Positions 34,777 to 43,716 of a DNA stretch of 64,000 nt are shown here, one piece after another. Under the pieces are notes generated by a model, which did not search any database, was not told the origin of the DNA, and worked only from the letters and a program-made list of their open reading frames with translations. The stretch covers positions 1 through 64,000 of the forward strand of contig NZ_JACJSI010000023.1 in assembly GCF_014698065.1 (NCBI RefSeq). The letters are read 5' to 3'. The DNA comes from Nostoc flagelliforme FACHB-838. GTDB taxonomy: Bacteria > Cyanobacteriota > Cyanobacteriia > Cyanobacteriales > Nostocaceae. Position numbers and translations under genes: made by a program. How positions within the stretch are numbered: the first letter of the stretch is position 1; each line of letters starts with the position of its first letter.

Positions 34777-35598
34777 ATGATTTGGCCGTTTAAGCCTAAG
34801 TTTAGAAAACAAATTGCGCGGATTGAAATTACTGGTGCGATCGCCAGTACCACTCGCAAACGCGTCCTAGAAGCTCTGAAAACTGTAGAAGAAAAAAAGT
34901 TTCCGGCATTATTGCTACGTATCGATAGCCCTGGCGGTACAGTCGGAGATTCCCAAGAAATCTACAGCGCCCTGAAGCGTCTGCGCGAAAAAATTAAAAT
35001 CGTCGCTAGCTTTGGCAATATCTCGGCTTCTGGAGGAGTCTACATCGGCATGGGAGCCGAACACATCGTCGCCAACCCAGGTACGATTACGGGTAGTATT
35101 GGTGTGATTTTACGTGGGAATAACTTGGAACGCTTGCTAGAAAAAATCGGTGTTTCCTTCAAGGTAATTAAGTCTGGCCCTTACAAAGACATATTGTCTT
35201 TCGACCGGGAACTGACTCAACCAGAAGAAAATATCCTGCAAGAGTTGATTGACACAAGTTATCAGCAGTTTGTGCAAACGGTAGCTGATGGCCGTTCTTT
35301 AACAGTAGAAGCTGTGAAAAGTTTCGCCGATGGGCGGATTTTTACTGGACAGCAAGCCCGAGAGTTGGGTGTTGTAGATCGCCTGGGTACAGAAGAAGAT
35401 GCCCGTCGCTGGACAGCAGAACTAGTCGGACTTGATCCAGAAAAAACTCTCTGCTATACCCTAGAGGAACGTAAACCTTTATTGAGTCGACTTCTGCCAG
35501 GAAGTCGTCAAGTTTCATCAGGAATTCGATCTGGAATTGATTGGCTCGAATTTGAAGTCTCTACTAGTGGTTTACCGTTGTGGTTATATCGACCCTAA
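34777..35598 (+). CDS. sppA: Signal peptide peptidase SppA, short form
   Basis: The 273-residue protein is a single-domain S49 peptidase. The nucleophile is Ser85 in NISASGGVYIG and the general base is probably Lys137 in GPYKDIL, with RIDSPGGTV and NPGTITGSIGVI in between. This matches the Bacillus-type SppA rather than the double-domain E. coli form. It degrades signal peptides left in the membrane after secretion. There is no clear membrane anchor: only the short MIWPF start is hydrophobic. Confidence 0.92.
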   Translation: MIWPFKPKFRKQIARIEITGAIASTTRKRVLEALKTVEEKKFPALLLRIDSPGGTVGDSQEIYSALKRLREKIKIVASFGNISASGGVYIGMGAEHIVANPGTITGSIGVILRGNNLERLLEKIGVSFKVIKSGPYKDILSFDRELTQPEENILQELIDTSYQQFVQTVADGRSLTVEAVKSFADGRIFTGQQARELGVVDRLGTEEDARRWTAELVGLDPEKTLCYTLEERKPLLSRLLPGSRQVSSGIRSGIDWLEFEVSTSGLPLWLYRP

Positions 35599-35801
35599 TA
35601 TCAGTTAGGAGAAGCCAGTGCGGTCTTCTCCCAAGGGGAGACGTTAAAAGCGATAGCGCAGCGTTAACGAGGTATGAGCGTCTGGGGTTTCCCCAAGTGG
35701 AGTAACTGGCGTTTATGAGTGAGGAGTTAGGAGTTAAAACTCTTAATTTCTCACTCTCAACTCCTAACCCCTAACTTTTTTATTTTAAGGAGGATTTGGG
35801 C

Positions 35802-36215
35802 GTGGAATGGCAAATGCGGGCTATTCGCGGAGCAACAACCGTTTCAGAAAATACCGTTGAGGCAATGCGAGAGGTAGTGACAGAACTACTAGATGAACTG
35901 GAAAACCGAAATCAATTCCAGCCGACGGACATGATTAGTGTGACTTTCTCAGTTACACGCGATTTGGATGCTATTTTTCCGGCTGCGATCGCTAGATCGC
36001 GTCCTGGTTGGGATAATGTGGCCATGTTAGATGTGCAGCAAATGCACGTCGAAGGCAGCTTACAGCGCTGTATTCGGTTCTTAATCCACGCTTATCTGCC
36101 AGCCTCTGCCTCAATTCATCATATTTATTTACGCAACGCCGCTAGCTTGCGTCCCGACTGGAGTTTGCCACAGTCTTTACAAACATCACAGCCAGTAGTG
36201 AAGTCAAAAGTGTAA
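35802..36215 (+). CDS. aroH: Chorismate mutase, AroH class
   Basis: The 137-residue protein starts with EWQMRAIRGATTV and contains TVEAMREVVTELLDELENRN, SVTFSVTRDLDAIFPAAIAR, and MHVEGSLQRCIRFLIHAY, the AroH fold active-site pattern with its Arg and Glu residues. It converts chorismate to prephenate for Phe and Tyr synthesis. GTG at 35802 is chosen because AAGGAGG ends 8 bases upstream; an ATG 4 codons in is the alternative. It follows sppA by 200 bases filled with repeats. Confidence 0.92.
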   Translation: MEWQMRAIRGATTVSENTVEAMREVVTELLDELENRNQFQPTDMISVTFSVTRDLDAIFPAAIARSRPGWDNVAMLDVQQMHVEGSLQRCIRFLIHAYLPASASIHHIYLRNAASLRPDWSLPQSLQTSQPVVKSKV

Positions 36216-36373
36216 ATTATTTAAATCAAATATATGTAACAAACAGCACAAAAGTATAATTATATGCTGATGCGGCTGATCAACCTGCTGCTGATGGGAG
36301 AATATTACTAAGTTTGCCGTAGTGATTTGAGGTCTATTGGTGAGGTGATCGCGCCCAAAATCAATCGCATTTA

Positions 36374-36523
36374 TCATAAAGTATTATCCACATCTCTCGA
36401 ATCACCCTGCTCTTCCTCAATTTCCAAATCCAGAGCAAATATCAAAGCTTGTTTGATTTTTAGTAGTGTTTCATCTGGCAATTTGCCGAGTTTACGTTCC
36501 AGTCTTACAGCAGGGATTGAACC
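36374..36523 (-). pseudogene. C-terminal remnant of a MazF/PemK-type toxin
   Basis: The minus strand reads IPAVRLERKLGKLPDETLLKI, then KQALIFALDLEIEEEQG before a stop. 'RLxxxLGxLxxETLxxIxxAL' is the usual end of MazF/PemK toxins. An in-frame stop (36524-36526) precedes it directly, and the piece ends exactly at the start of the plus-strand antitoxin gene. The toxin core is missing. Confidence 0.55.
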
Positions 36524-36525
36524 TT

Positions 36526-36741
36526 ATGTTAAAAAAAATTCAAGGAATTTATAAAAACGGCAAAATTGAATTAGCTGAAACACCAGAAGGTATCACTGAA
36601 AGTTTAGTGTTTGTCACCTTCCTAGAAACTAAAGCCAGCCAATGGCCAGAAATAATCATGCAATATTCAGGTATAAAAGAAAGTATTATTTTTGAATCAT
36701 ATCGAGAGAAACTGATACCACCGAACGAGATAGAACTTTAA
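36526..36741 (+). CDS. Putative antitoxin partner of the PIN toxin (DUF104-like)
   Basis: The 71-residue protein begins LKKIQGIYKNGKIELAETPEG and continues with VFVTFLE, the pattern of small DUF104/VapB-like antitoxins found upstream of PIN-domain toxins. It is followed after 6 bases by the PIN gene. The frame is open upstream from 36466, but that part overlaps the MazF remnant, and the ATG at 36526 fits the family. Confidence 0.65.
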   Translation: MLKKIQGIYKNGKIELAETPEGITESLVFVTFLETKASQWPEIIMQYSGIKESIIFESYREKLIPPNEIEL

Positions 36742-36747
36742 TTATGT

Positions 36748-37152
36748 ATGGGTTATTTACTGGATACTTGCGTCATTAGTGATTTTGTCAAAGGAGAAGA
36801 AAACACCCTCAAGCGAATAAAGTTAATCTCTCCTACTGAAATTTTTATTTCATCTCTAACAGTTATGGAGGTGAAATATGGATTAGTTATAAACCCACAA
36901 CGCGCTGTTAAAATCCAATCAATTATTGAAATATTATTAGGTTCAATTACAATTTTACCTTTTGATTCAAAAGAAGCAAAACAAGCAGCCCAGATGAGAA
37001 GCTTTCTTAAATTAGCTGGTTCACCTATTGGTGCTTATGATGTACTTATAGCAGCCGCCGTAGTAATCAATAATCATATTGTGGTGACATCTAATGTCCG
37101 AGAATTTCAAAGAGTGCCTAACTTGCAAATCGAAAATTGGCGTTCTGTATGA
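36748..37152 (+). CDS. PIN-domain ribonuclease toxin (VapC family)
   Basis: The 134-residue protein has the VapC layout: LLDTCVISDFVKG with the first catalytic Asp (6), SSLTVMEVKYGL with Glu near 41, and GAYDVLIAAAVVINNHIVVT with Asp near 100. The last acidic position is less clear (TSNVREF). Such toxins cleave tRNA or other RNAs in a metal-dependent way until bound by the antitoxin encoded just upstream. The start overlaps nothing and lies 6 bases after the antitoxin stop. Confidence 0.85.
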   Translation: MGYLLDTCVISDFVKGEENTLKRIKLISPTEIFISSLTVMEVKYGLVINPQRAVKIQSIIEILLGSITILPFDSKEAKQAAQMRSFLKLAGSPIGAYDVLIAAAVVINNHIVVTSNVREFQRVPNLQIENWRSV

Positions 37153-37241
37153 ATAATTGACTCCTCCCTTAAGTTAATGTGAGCTTCTCCAGCTTGCCTA
37201 AATATATAATTCTTAAAGTAAAACTGTATTACCTTTTCTGT

Positions 37242-37340
37242 GGAATAGAAGGCCATAAATGATGAATTAAGTGGTAATTCTGTCCCATCATCAGAATATT
37301 GAGAACTTGGTTTGGGTAGACGCGAGTATTTTTCCAGCGA
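37242..37340 (-). pseudogene. Duplicated fragment of crtR
   Basis: These 99 bases match 38366-38464, inside crtR, with about four changes, on the same strand. They encode 33 residues (RWKNTRVYPNQVLNIL, then MMGQNYHLIHHLWPSIP), including the third His box, with only two residue differences from crtR (Thr for Ala, Met for Ile). There is no start or stop. The toxin-immunity pair lies between the fragment and the intact gene. Confidence 0.85.
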
Positions 37341-37404
37341 TTGGTTATTGAAATCAAAGATTTGTGTAGAGTTCTTACACTAAAGCATCCATTTCAAGCT
37401 TCTT

Positions 37405-37770
37405 TTAATCTTGGGTTCCTGAAACCATTATCAAATTATTCGTTGTATTCGGTTGAAGTTCTCTAAGATGTTCTGTTTGAATGAATTCATCAAACAATTT
37501 GAAAAACTGATCTAGTGCAGTGTGTTCATCTTGGGAAAAAAATAAAATAATTTGATCCCAAGTCTGATTGGAAGTTAAATTAAATTTCTGCTGAATCCAG
37601 GTTTGAAATTCTGAAAATTTCTGTTCTTGTGATGTTTGAGGGATTCCTATCTGGCGACGGGCAAAGCAGTAACCTGCTAGAAAAGTGCGGAGGTTGGATA
37701 TGGAAGCTCGTCCTAAATACATAGCAGGACGTTTCCGTATATTGTGGATTAGATCATACAAATCAACCAT
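37405..37770 (-). CDS. Putative immunity protein for the papain-fold toxin
   Basis: The 121-residue soluble protein starts VDLYDLIHNIRKRPAMYLGR and has LRTFLAGYCFARRQIGIP. The 'IRxRPAMYLG' opening is familiar from small bacterial proteins encoded next to polymorphic-toxin domains. It lies 13 bases after the toxin stop on the same strand, with a GGAGG ribosome site before its ATG. The immunity role is inferred from this arrangement. Confidence 0.5.
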   Translation of the reverse strand: MVDLYDLIHNIRKRPAMYLGRASISNLRTFLAGYCFARRQIGIPQTSQEQKFSEFQTWIQQKFNLTSNQTWDQIILFFSQDEHTALDQFFKLFDEFIQTEHLRELQPNTTNNLIMVSGTQD

Positions 37771-37783
37771 CTGTGCCTCCAGC

Positions 37784-38149
37784 TTAAAAATCGGTTTCGG
37801 TGATTTGGAAATTGCCGCCTAAATCTAGAGCAGGGCAGTATAGGTTATTAATCCAGTCTACTCTGGAAATTCCTTCAGGGTGGATGTTGTCAAAAATGAG
37901 TTCTTGCCCATTAATTTCAACGGCGATCGCTTCATGTCGCCCATTAATAGAAATGTTTTGTCGGAGGCGTTCATGGTAAATGTTGCAAAAAGGATCTTCT
38001 ATACTACCTGTGAACAGACTAATCTGTTTACCAGAAATGTTTTGATTAATAAGGAATTGGCGCAGGGCAATAGCACAGGAAACACATTGAAAAACTTGGA
38101 ATTGTGAAGCGATCGCACTCAGTTGACTGTGAAGGCTAGCCTTGCTCAT
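37784..38149 (-). CDS. Candidate papain-fold toxin (Tox-PL-2-like)
   Basis: The 121-residue protein has the order expected for a papain-like cysteine peptidase domain: VFQCVSCAIALRQFL (Cys22 and Cys25), then GRHEAIAVEING (His72), then LIFDNIHPEG (Asp87 or Asn88). The pattern agrees with the Tox-PL-2 papain-fold toxin family described from polymorphic toxin systems. It is a free-standing domain with no signal peptide or secretion-targeting region. The next gene downstream (13 bases) is the probable immunity gene. Confidence 0.6.
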   Translation of the reverse strand: MSKASLHSQLSAIASQFQVFQCVSCAIALRQFLINQNISGKQISLFTGSIEDPFCNIYHERLRQNISINGRHEAIAVEINGQELIFDNIHPEGISRVDWINNLYCPALDLGGNFQITETDF

Positions 38150-38211
38150 GATGTACTTTTGTCAAATTCCCAATGCTAGCCATTAGTGGGCGATTGCTGT
38201 ATACAACAACT

Positions 38212-39102
38212 CTATTCTTTTTGATGATGAAACCGAATTCCTAAAAAGATGTCATAAACAAACTCAAAAAAGTCTTTTTTCTGCAACAATCCTGAAGTTT
38301 GATAACATCCTTTTTCATCTAAAAGGGGTTTCATAACATAGTATGCAGGTTGATAATTATACCAAGGAATAGAAGGCCATAAATGATGAATTAAGTGGTA
38401 ATTCTGTCCCATAATCAGGATATTGAGAACTTGGTTTGGGTAAACGCGAGCATTTTTCCAGCGATCGCGCTCCGCAAAAGGACGATGGGGCAAATAGTCA
38501 AAAAATAATCCCAGTGCTATCCCCACCACAAAAGCTGGTATAAACCAAAAATTCAGAATGTAACCCAAAAAGTGGTATTGCACTGATATATAAACAATTG
38601 CACCGACAATTAAGCGGCTGATGAACCATTCCAATAGCTCATATTTCCGCCACAGTCGTCGTTGAAAGAAAAACACTTCGTGATATAAAAACCGCACCGC
38701 AATCAGCCATAGTGGGCCACCCGTAGAGACATAATGATCTGGGTCGTCTTCGGGATGATTCACATGTCCATGATGCTGTAAATGTACCCGCGTAAATACT
38801 GGAAAAGCAAAAGCTAGCATCAATGCACTGCCATGCCCTAACATTGCATTCATCACCCGGTTGCGATGGGCGGATTGGTGACAGGCATCATGAATTACCG
38901 TCCCAGCACAATGTAAGGCAATCGTATTAACGCTAAAGCACAGCCAATGCGGCCATTCCCAAAGCCAATAACCAAAGTTAGATAACACCAGCATCGCCAC
39001 AGCTACGGAAAAAAGCATTAGCGTGGGATTGAAATCACCAGGAGGCGCTAAAAATTCCTTTGGTGGGATTGTCAGTGGCTTTTGTGCCTCCGATGTAATC
39101 AT
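38212..39102 (-). CDS. crtR: Beta-carotene hydroxylase CrtR
   Basis: The 296-residue membrane desaturase-fold protein has the three His boxes HDACHQSAH, HLQHHGHVNH and HLIHHLWPSIPWY, the pattern of cyanobacterial CrtR, a di-iron enzyme that hydroxylates beta-carotene-type rings to make zeaxanthin or related xanthophylls. It begins ITSEAQKPLTIPPKEFLAPPG. The ATG at 39102 (AAGGAG 12 bases upstream) is preferred to a TTG nine codons earlier. It is a single gene with a partial duplicate downstream. Confidence 0.9.
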   Translation of the reverse strand: MITSEAQKPLTIPPKEFLAPPGDFNPTLMLFSVAVAMLVLSNFGYWLWEWPHWLCFSVNTIALHCAGTVIHDACHQSAHRNRVMNAMLGHGSALMLAFAFPVFTRVHLQHHGHVNHPEDDPDHYVSTGGPLWLIAVRFLYHEVFFFQRRLWRKYELLEWFISRLIVGAIVYISVQYHFLGYILNFWFIPAFVVGIALGLFFDYLPHRPFAERDRWKNARVYPNQVLNILIMGQNYHLIHHLWPSIPWYNYQPAYYVMKPLLDEKGCYQTSGLLQKKDFFEFVYDIFLGIRFHHQKE

Positions 39103-39129
39103 TTCTAAAATTGACTCCTTCTTTACCAA

Positions 39130-39484
39130 ACATTACAAATATTACGATCAAGATTAGGGAATAAAAAACTTTTGCAAAGTTTTGTATAGCAAGATTTATC
39201 TACATCTTTGCATATCAGCAGATGAATAACGCTATGATTCCAGACGAGGACTAGTTTTTAGTGAATAAGTGGGGTATGACAATCGGCAAGAAGTTTATGG
39301 GATAAACTCCTTCATGGGGAGGATGGATACAAGATTGATGTACTATATCTAGTCTATCCCACAGCCCCCACTCTCCCATAAACCCTCTCTAACTGCTTAT
39401 ATCTTATTGATATAGCAGTGACTGAAAAGGAGATGACACTTAAGTTACGATGACTTCCCAGATAGCTCCCTAACTTCAGCCCCT
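39130..39484. other. Intergenic region between crtR and pyk
   Basis: No coding frame is seen. It contains GATAAACTCC/GGGAG-like inverted bits near 39300 and 39390 and should hold both divergent promoters. Confidence 0.45.
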
Positions 39485-41254
39485 ATGCAACTAAGAGATT
39501 CTCTGCGCCGGACAAAAATTGTCGCTACTATTGGCCCTGCCACTAGCAGTCCTGAAATGCTCAAGGCGATTATTGAAGCGGGAGCCACGACGCTACGGCT
39601 AAACTTCTCCCACGGAACTCATGCCGACCATCAGCGTAGTATTCGCTTAATTCGGCAAACCGCTTTTGAATTAAATCAGCCAGTGGCTATTCTCCAAGAC
39701 TTGCAAGGCCCAAAAATTCGCTTGGGGAAGTTTGACAACGGGTCTATAGTTTTAGCAAAAGGTGATCGCTTCACCTTGACAAATCGTCCAGTTGTCGGCA
39801 CCCAGGAAATTAGTTGCGTCACTTACGATTATTTAGCCGAAGAAGTCCCGGTTGGTGCAAAAATTCTCCTCGATGATGGACGAGTAGAAATGGTAGTCGA
39901 AGAGATTAACCGAGACAAAGGTGATTTACATTGTCGGATCACCGTACCTGGTAAACTTTCTAACAACAAAGGCGTAAACTTTCCTGGCGTTTACCTGTCA
40001 ATTAAGGCAATGACCGACAAAGACCGAGAGGATCTGATGTTTGGTCTAGATCAGGGTGTCGATTGGGTGGCACTTTCCTTTGTCCGCAATCCCCAGGACA
40101 TGATCGAAATTAAAGAATTAATTTCCAGTACAGGCAAGCAAGTGCCAGTGGTTGCCAAAATTGAAAAGCACGAAGCCATCGAACAAATGGAGGCGATTCT
40201 AGCTTTGTGTGATGGGGTGATGGTTGCCAGAGGCGACTTAGGGGTGGAATTGCCAGCAGAAGATGTCCCGGTACTCCAAAAACGGCTAATTACTACAGCA
40301 AATCGCTTGGGAATTCCCATCATTACTGCCACCCAAATGTTAGACAGCATGGTGAGCAATCCCCGTCCCACTCGCGCTGAAGTGTCGGATGTGGCAAATG
40401 CGATTTTAGATGGCACAGACGCGGTAATGCTCTCTAATGAAACTGCTGTGGGTAGTTTCCCTGTAGAAGCAGTGGCGACGATGGCACGAATTGCCGAGCG
40501 GATGGAGCAGGAAGAAGCCCAACACTTAAACTTACGTTCTTTGAAAGATTCCCGGCGCTCCATTCCTAATGCAATTAGTCAAGCTGTCGGTCAAATTGCC
40601 GAACAACTAGGTGCAGCAGCAATCATGACCCTAACCCAAACGGGGGCAACAGCTCGCAATGTCTCTAAGTTTCGTCCTCGTACACCGATTTTGGCAGTAA
40701 CACCCCATGTGAATGTAGCGCGGCAGCTACAAATGGTGTGGGGAGTCAAACCGCTATTGGTGCTAGGTTTACCTTCCACTGGTCAGACATTTCAAGCTGC
40801 GATTAATGTGGCTCAAGAGCTGAAGTTACTGTCCGAGGGAGATTTAGTAGTGATGACTGCTGGCACACTCCAGGGAATTTCCGGCTCCACTGATTTGATT
40901 AAGGTAGAGGTGGTGACGGCAATACTAGGTCACGGAATTGGACTCGGACAAGGTTCAGTCAGTGGTCGCGCACGGGTGGCGAATACTGGTATGGATGTAA
41001 GTAACTTTAATCATGGAGACATATTGGTTGCACCTCGCACTAGTGCCGATTTCGTCGAGGCAATTCGGAAAGCTGCCGGGATTATTACGGAAGAAGAAAG
41101 TCTTACAAGTCACGCAGCAGTGATTGGCTTGCGTCTCGGTGTTCCAGTGATTGTCGGCGTGAAGCAAGCAACGCAGGCGATTCGGGATGGAGCGATTATA
41201 ACGCTGGATCTGCAACGGGGTTTAATTTACTCAGGGGCGGTGAGAACGGCTTAG
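39485..41254 (+). CDS. pyk: Pyruvate kinase with C-terminal phosphohistidine-like domain
   Basis: The 589-residue protein has RRTKIVATIGPATSS, LRLNFSHG, the signature VMVARGDLGVELP and ATQMLDSM with TRAEVSDVANA. It converts phosphoenolpyruvate and ADP to pyruvate and ATP. After the usual C-domain a further 100 residues form a PEP-utilising-enzyme mobile domain (TEEESLTSHAAVIGLRLGVPVIVG), with the conserved Thr-Ser-His. This long form occurs in cyanobacteria and Bacillus. Confidence 0.96.
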   Translation: MQLRDSLRRTKIVATIGPATSSPEMLKAIIEAGATTLRLNFSHGTHADHQRSIRLIRQTAFELNQPVAILQDLQGPKIRLGKFDNGSIVLAKGDRFTLTNRPVVGTQEISCVTYDYLAEEVPVGAKILLDDGRVEMVVEEINRDKGDLHCRITVPGKLSNNKGVNFPGVYLSIKAMTDKDREDLMFGLDQGVDWVALSFVRNPQDMIEIKELISSTGKQVPVVAKIEKHEAIEQMEAILALCDGVMVARGDLGVELPAEDVPVLQKRLITTANRLGIPIITATQMLDSMVSNPRPTRAEVSDVANAILDGTDAVMLSNETAVGSFPVEAVATMARIAERMEQEEAQHLNLRSLKDSRRSIPNAISQAVGQIAEQLGAAAIMTLTQTGATARNVSKFRPRTPILAVTPHVNVARQLQMVWGVKPLLVLGLPSTGQTFQAAINVAQELKLLSEGDLVVMTAGTLQGISGSTDLIKVEVVTAILGHGIGLGQGSVSGRARVANTGMDVSNFNHGDILVAPRTSADFVEAIRKAAGIITEEESLTSHAAVIGLRLGVPVIVGVKQATQAIRDGAIITLDLQRGLIYSGAVRTA

Positions 41255-41330
41255 GGCTGGGGGTTGGAGACTGGGGACTGGTGGGAGCAGAGGAGAGAAA
41301 GCAATGCCCAATGCCCCATACCCAATGCCC
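41252..41330. repeat. Short tandem heptanucleotide repeats after pyk
   Basis: GGGGGTTGGAGACTGGGG and then repeats of CCCAATGCCC fill the gap between pyk and the convergent M61 peptidase gene. Confidence 0.6.
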
Positions 41331-41333
41331 TTA

Positions 41334-43115
41334 TCAAACAGTTGCGATCGCCACTCCAAGCCATCCAGCAAAATTTTGCTGCTGTGTGGAATCAGGATGC
41401 TCAACAGGTTTTACCTGATACCTTGTTGGACGTGGTGAGGCGAGGGTGATGGAAGAAGTACGGAGTACGTCTTGGTGGAAAACTGCGACTTGAATGGTAT
41501 CGTTTGGTTGGTAATCTTTTAGGCGATCGCTTAAGCTACCCGCTGTTACCTTAATCCCATCAATTGCTAACAACTCATCACCTGCATTAATTCCTCCCGC
41601 TTGTGCAGGTGAACCAGTCTCCACAAACTTAATCATTTCCCGCCCATTCTCTGTATTTATTCTCACACCCAAGTAAGGTTCTTCTTGCTGTTCAGCTAAC
41701 AACTGCAAACCAAAGGGTTCTAAATACTCATTCAAGGGTAAATCTTCAGTGCCATCAATATAGCGTTTAAAGAAATCAGTCAAATCGGTTTCTGCAACAG
41801 ATTCTATAACTTCCTGTAACTGTTCTGGTGTATAACCAATTTCAGGTTGCCCAAATTGCTGCCACATTTTCAGCATCACGTCATCGAGGGAGCGCTGATT
41901 GTCGTGAGTAGAGCGAATCAGTAAATCCAGCAATAACGATACCATTTCTCCTTTTAAATAGTAGGAAATTTGGGAATTGCCGCTATTTGCATCCGGGCGA
42001 TAAAGTTTTATCCAGGCATCAAAACTTGATTCGGAAACGGGTTGTACCTTGCGCCCCGGTGTTATTTCATATCTGGTAATTTCCTTGCTCAAGTTATTCA
42101 AATACCATTGAACATCATAAATCCCTGCCCGCAAAGGAATTAACAAGTCATAGTAACTAGTAGTGCCTTCACAAAACCATAATGATGGTGTGTAATTTTC
42201 TTGGTCGTAATCAAAAACCTCTAATGCTTTTGGGCGGATTCGCTTAACATTCCACAAGTGAAAGAACTCGTGTGCTACCAATTGGATGAAGCGATTGTAC
42301 TTATCCTGAGCGCGAAATCCAAAACGCTGGTAAATTAAGGAGCAAGAGTCCTTATGCTCCAAACCGCCAAAAGCTTGGCTAAATAAATGTAGCAGAAACA
42401 CATATCGTTCATAAGGCAAACCGCCGAACATCTGCGATTCTACTTGAATAATTTTCTGAATATCAGCAATCATTTGCTGGGCTTGGAAATTTCCCTGTCC
42501 CCAGATTGCTAGTTCATGGGGTTTTCCTAATACTTCAAATTTATACAATTGGTGGCTACCAATCTCAAAGGGAGTATCCACCAGAGTATCAAAATCGCCA
42601 GCCAAGAAAGTATTTGTTTCCTGAGCAACAGGTGGTAAAGCAGTAGTTACTTGCCATTCCGGCTGTGGTGGTACGATGGTGACGCGAATGGGTTGGTTCT
42701 CCCAGCCGTGGATTCTAAAGAATAATGCCGCACCGTTAAAATAACCGTGGGTGGCATCTAGGTGATTTGTCCGTACCGATAGCTCATTCGCAAAAATGCG
42801 GTAACGTACAGTTAATTCTGAAATACCTATTTTGTCTACCTGCCAGTGATTTTTACTGATCTTCCGCCAAGGTAAAGGCTTATCTGCTGTAAAAACCGCA
42901 AAATCTTGTAAGTTTTTGGCGTATTCTCGGACTAAATAGGAACCTGGTGTCCACACTGGCAGTTTTAAATCGAGAAGCGGTGAGGGATAATCCACAAGGT
43001 GTAAAATCACCTCGAACAAATGGGTTTCTGGTTGAGACATTGCCACCAGGTAATGAATCGTTGGCCCAGTTTCTTGGACGTAAGTGTTGGGACGAGTTGC
43101 TGTTGCTTCAGTCAT
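41334..43115 (-). CDS. M61-family metallopeptidase with PDZ domain
   Basis: The 593-residue protein has the zinc motif HEFFHLWNVKRIRP (HExxH), preceded by the M61 beta-rich amino part and FGGLEHKDS, and followed by a PDZ domain (about 490-570: EPYLGVRINTENG, GSPAQAGGINAGDELLAIDG). These are glycyl aminopeptidase-like enzymes. The ATG at 43115 starts TEATATRPNTYVQETG, a sensible soluble start; the frame is open to 43211 through a repeat. No signal peptide is seen. Confidence 0.88.
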   Translation of the reverse strand: MTEATATRPNTYVQETGPTIHYLVAMSQPETHLFEVILHLVDYPSPLLDLKLPVWTPGSYLVREYAKNLQDFAVFTADKPLPWRKISKNHWQVDKIGISELTVRYRIFANELSVRTNHLDATHGYFNGAALFFRIHGWENQPIRVTIVPPQPEWQVTTALPPVAQETNTFLAGDFDTLVDTPFEIGSHQLYKFEVLGKPHELAIWGQGNFQAQQMIADIQKIIQVESQMFGGLPYERYVFLLHLFSQAFGGLEHKDSCSLIYQRFGFRAQDKYNRFIQLVAHEFFHLWNVKRIRPKALEVFDYDQENYTPSLWFCEGTTSYYDLLIPLRAGIYDVQWYLNNLSKEITRYEITPGRKVQPVSESSFDAWIKLYRPDANSGNSQISYYLKGEMVSLLLDLLIRSTHDNQRSLDDVMLKMWQQFGQPEIGYTPEQLQEVIESVAETDLTDFFKRYIDGTEDLPLNEYLEPFGLQLLAEQQEEPYLGVRINTENGREMIKFVETGSPAQAGGINAGDELLAIDGIKVTAGSLSDRLKDYQPNDTIQVAVFHQDVLRTSSITLASPRPTRYQVKPVEHPDSTQQQNFAGWLGVAIATV

Positions 43116-43340
43116 CTTGTTTGCTGAGGTAATTGTTAATGGGCTAAGTCCCGCTGCTTTTGCGGAGTGTCTTTTAAAAGAAGACAGTAATTCGTTGTTA
43201 AGAGACCCCACGGGGAAATCCGCTTGCTCTCAAATAAAAATTACACTTTATTTCTTTTCCATAACTAAGTTATGGAACTTCTCTATAGTACATAAATGCT
43301 ACAGGGAATTTGGGTATTTCAGGTATATTTAGTAGCCTGT

Positions 43341-43370
43341 GATGTCTACGACGGGCTACGCCAACGCACC
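43341..43370. repeat. Dispersed palindromic repeat, second copy
   Basis: GATGTCTACGACGGGCTACG matches the copy at 470-498, followed by CCAACGC instead of CCTACGC. Confidence 0.6.
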
Positions 43371-43443
43371 AAAAATCGACACTATTGAGGCCGAGTCAAA
43401 AGTAAAGAAATGGCGCAGATTCTCCGATTGACTATATCTAAGC

Positions 43444-43552
43444 TATAATCGCACACTCGCTCGCAAGGAATTTTTAACTACTTTAGGACTTACACATTGA
43501 CAAAAAACGTCATCTATAAAATCTAGATAGTTGTGCCTGTGCGACGTTTTTT
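43444..43552 (+). ncRNA. Candidate small RNA of about 95 bases
   Basis: A perfect TATAAT -10 box lies at 43444-43449. About 50 bases after the expected start, AAAAAACGTC (43502-43511) pairs with GACGTTTTTT (43543-43552), which ends in six T. There is no reading frame between. The parts agree with a small transcript ending at a T-run, but a -35 box is not obvious and the stem loop is long (31 bases). Confidence 0.35.
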
Positions 43553-43644
43553 ATCAGCGCAGTGATAGAGATAGAGTGCTGGGTGGAGTGATGTCATCCA
43601 CTGCGGGGTCTAGATTTGTGAAGCACCTACACCTCTAAATAAGC

Positions 43645-43675
43645 AAGTCAACCAAAGCGTATTGTTGGTTGACTT
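43645..43675 (-). terminator. Hairpin terminator of the Crp-family gene
   Basis: AAGTCAACCAA (43645-43655) pairs perfectly with TTGGTTGACTT (43665-43675). It lies 42 bases after the stop of the minus-strand regulator gene. Confidence 0.65.
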
Positions 43676-43716
43676 AACTTAATACCAAAATTTGTCTCAC
43701 TGAATAAATAAAGCAA

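Noticed and set aside
37405..38149. The papain-fold pair as cargo of the type IV secretion-like cluster
   Set aside because: It is 9 kb away with unrelated genes between and has no secretion signal; nothing in the sequence links them.
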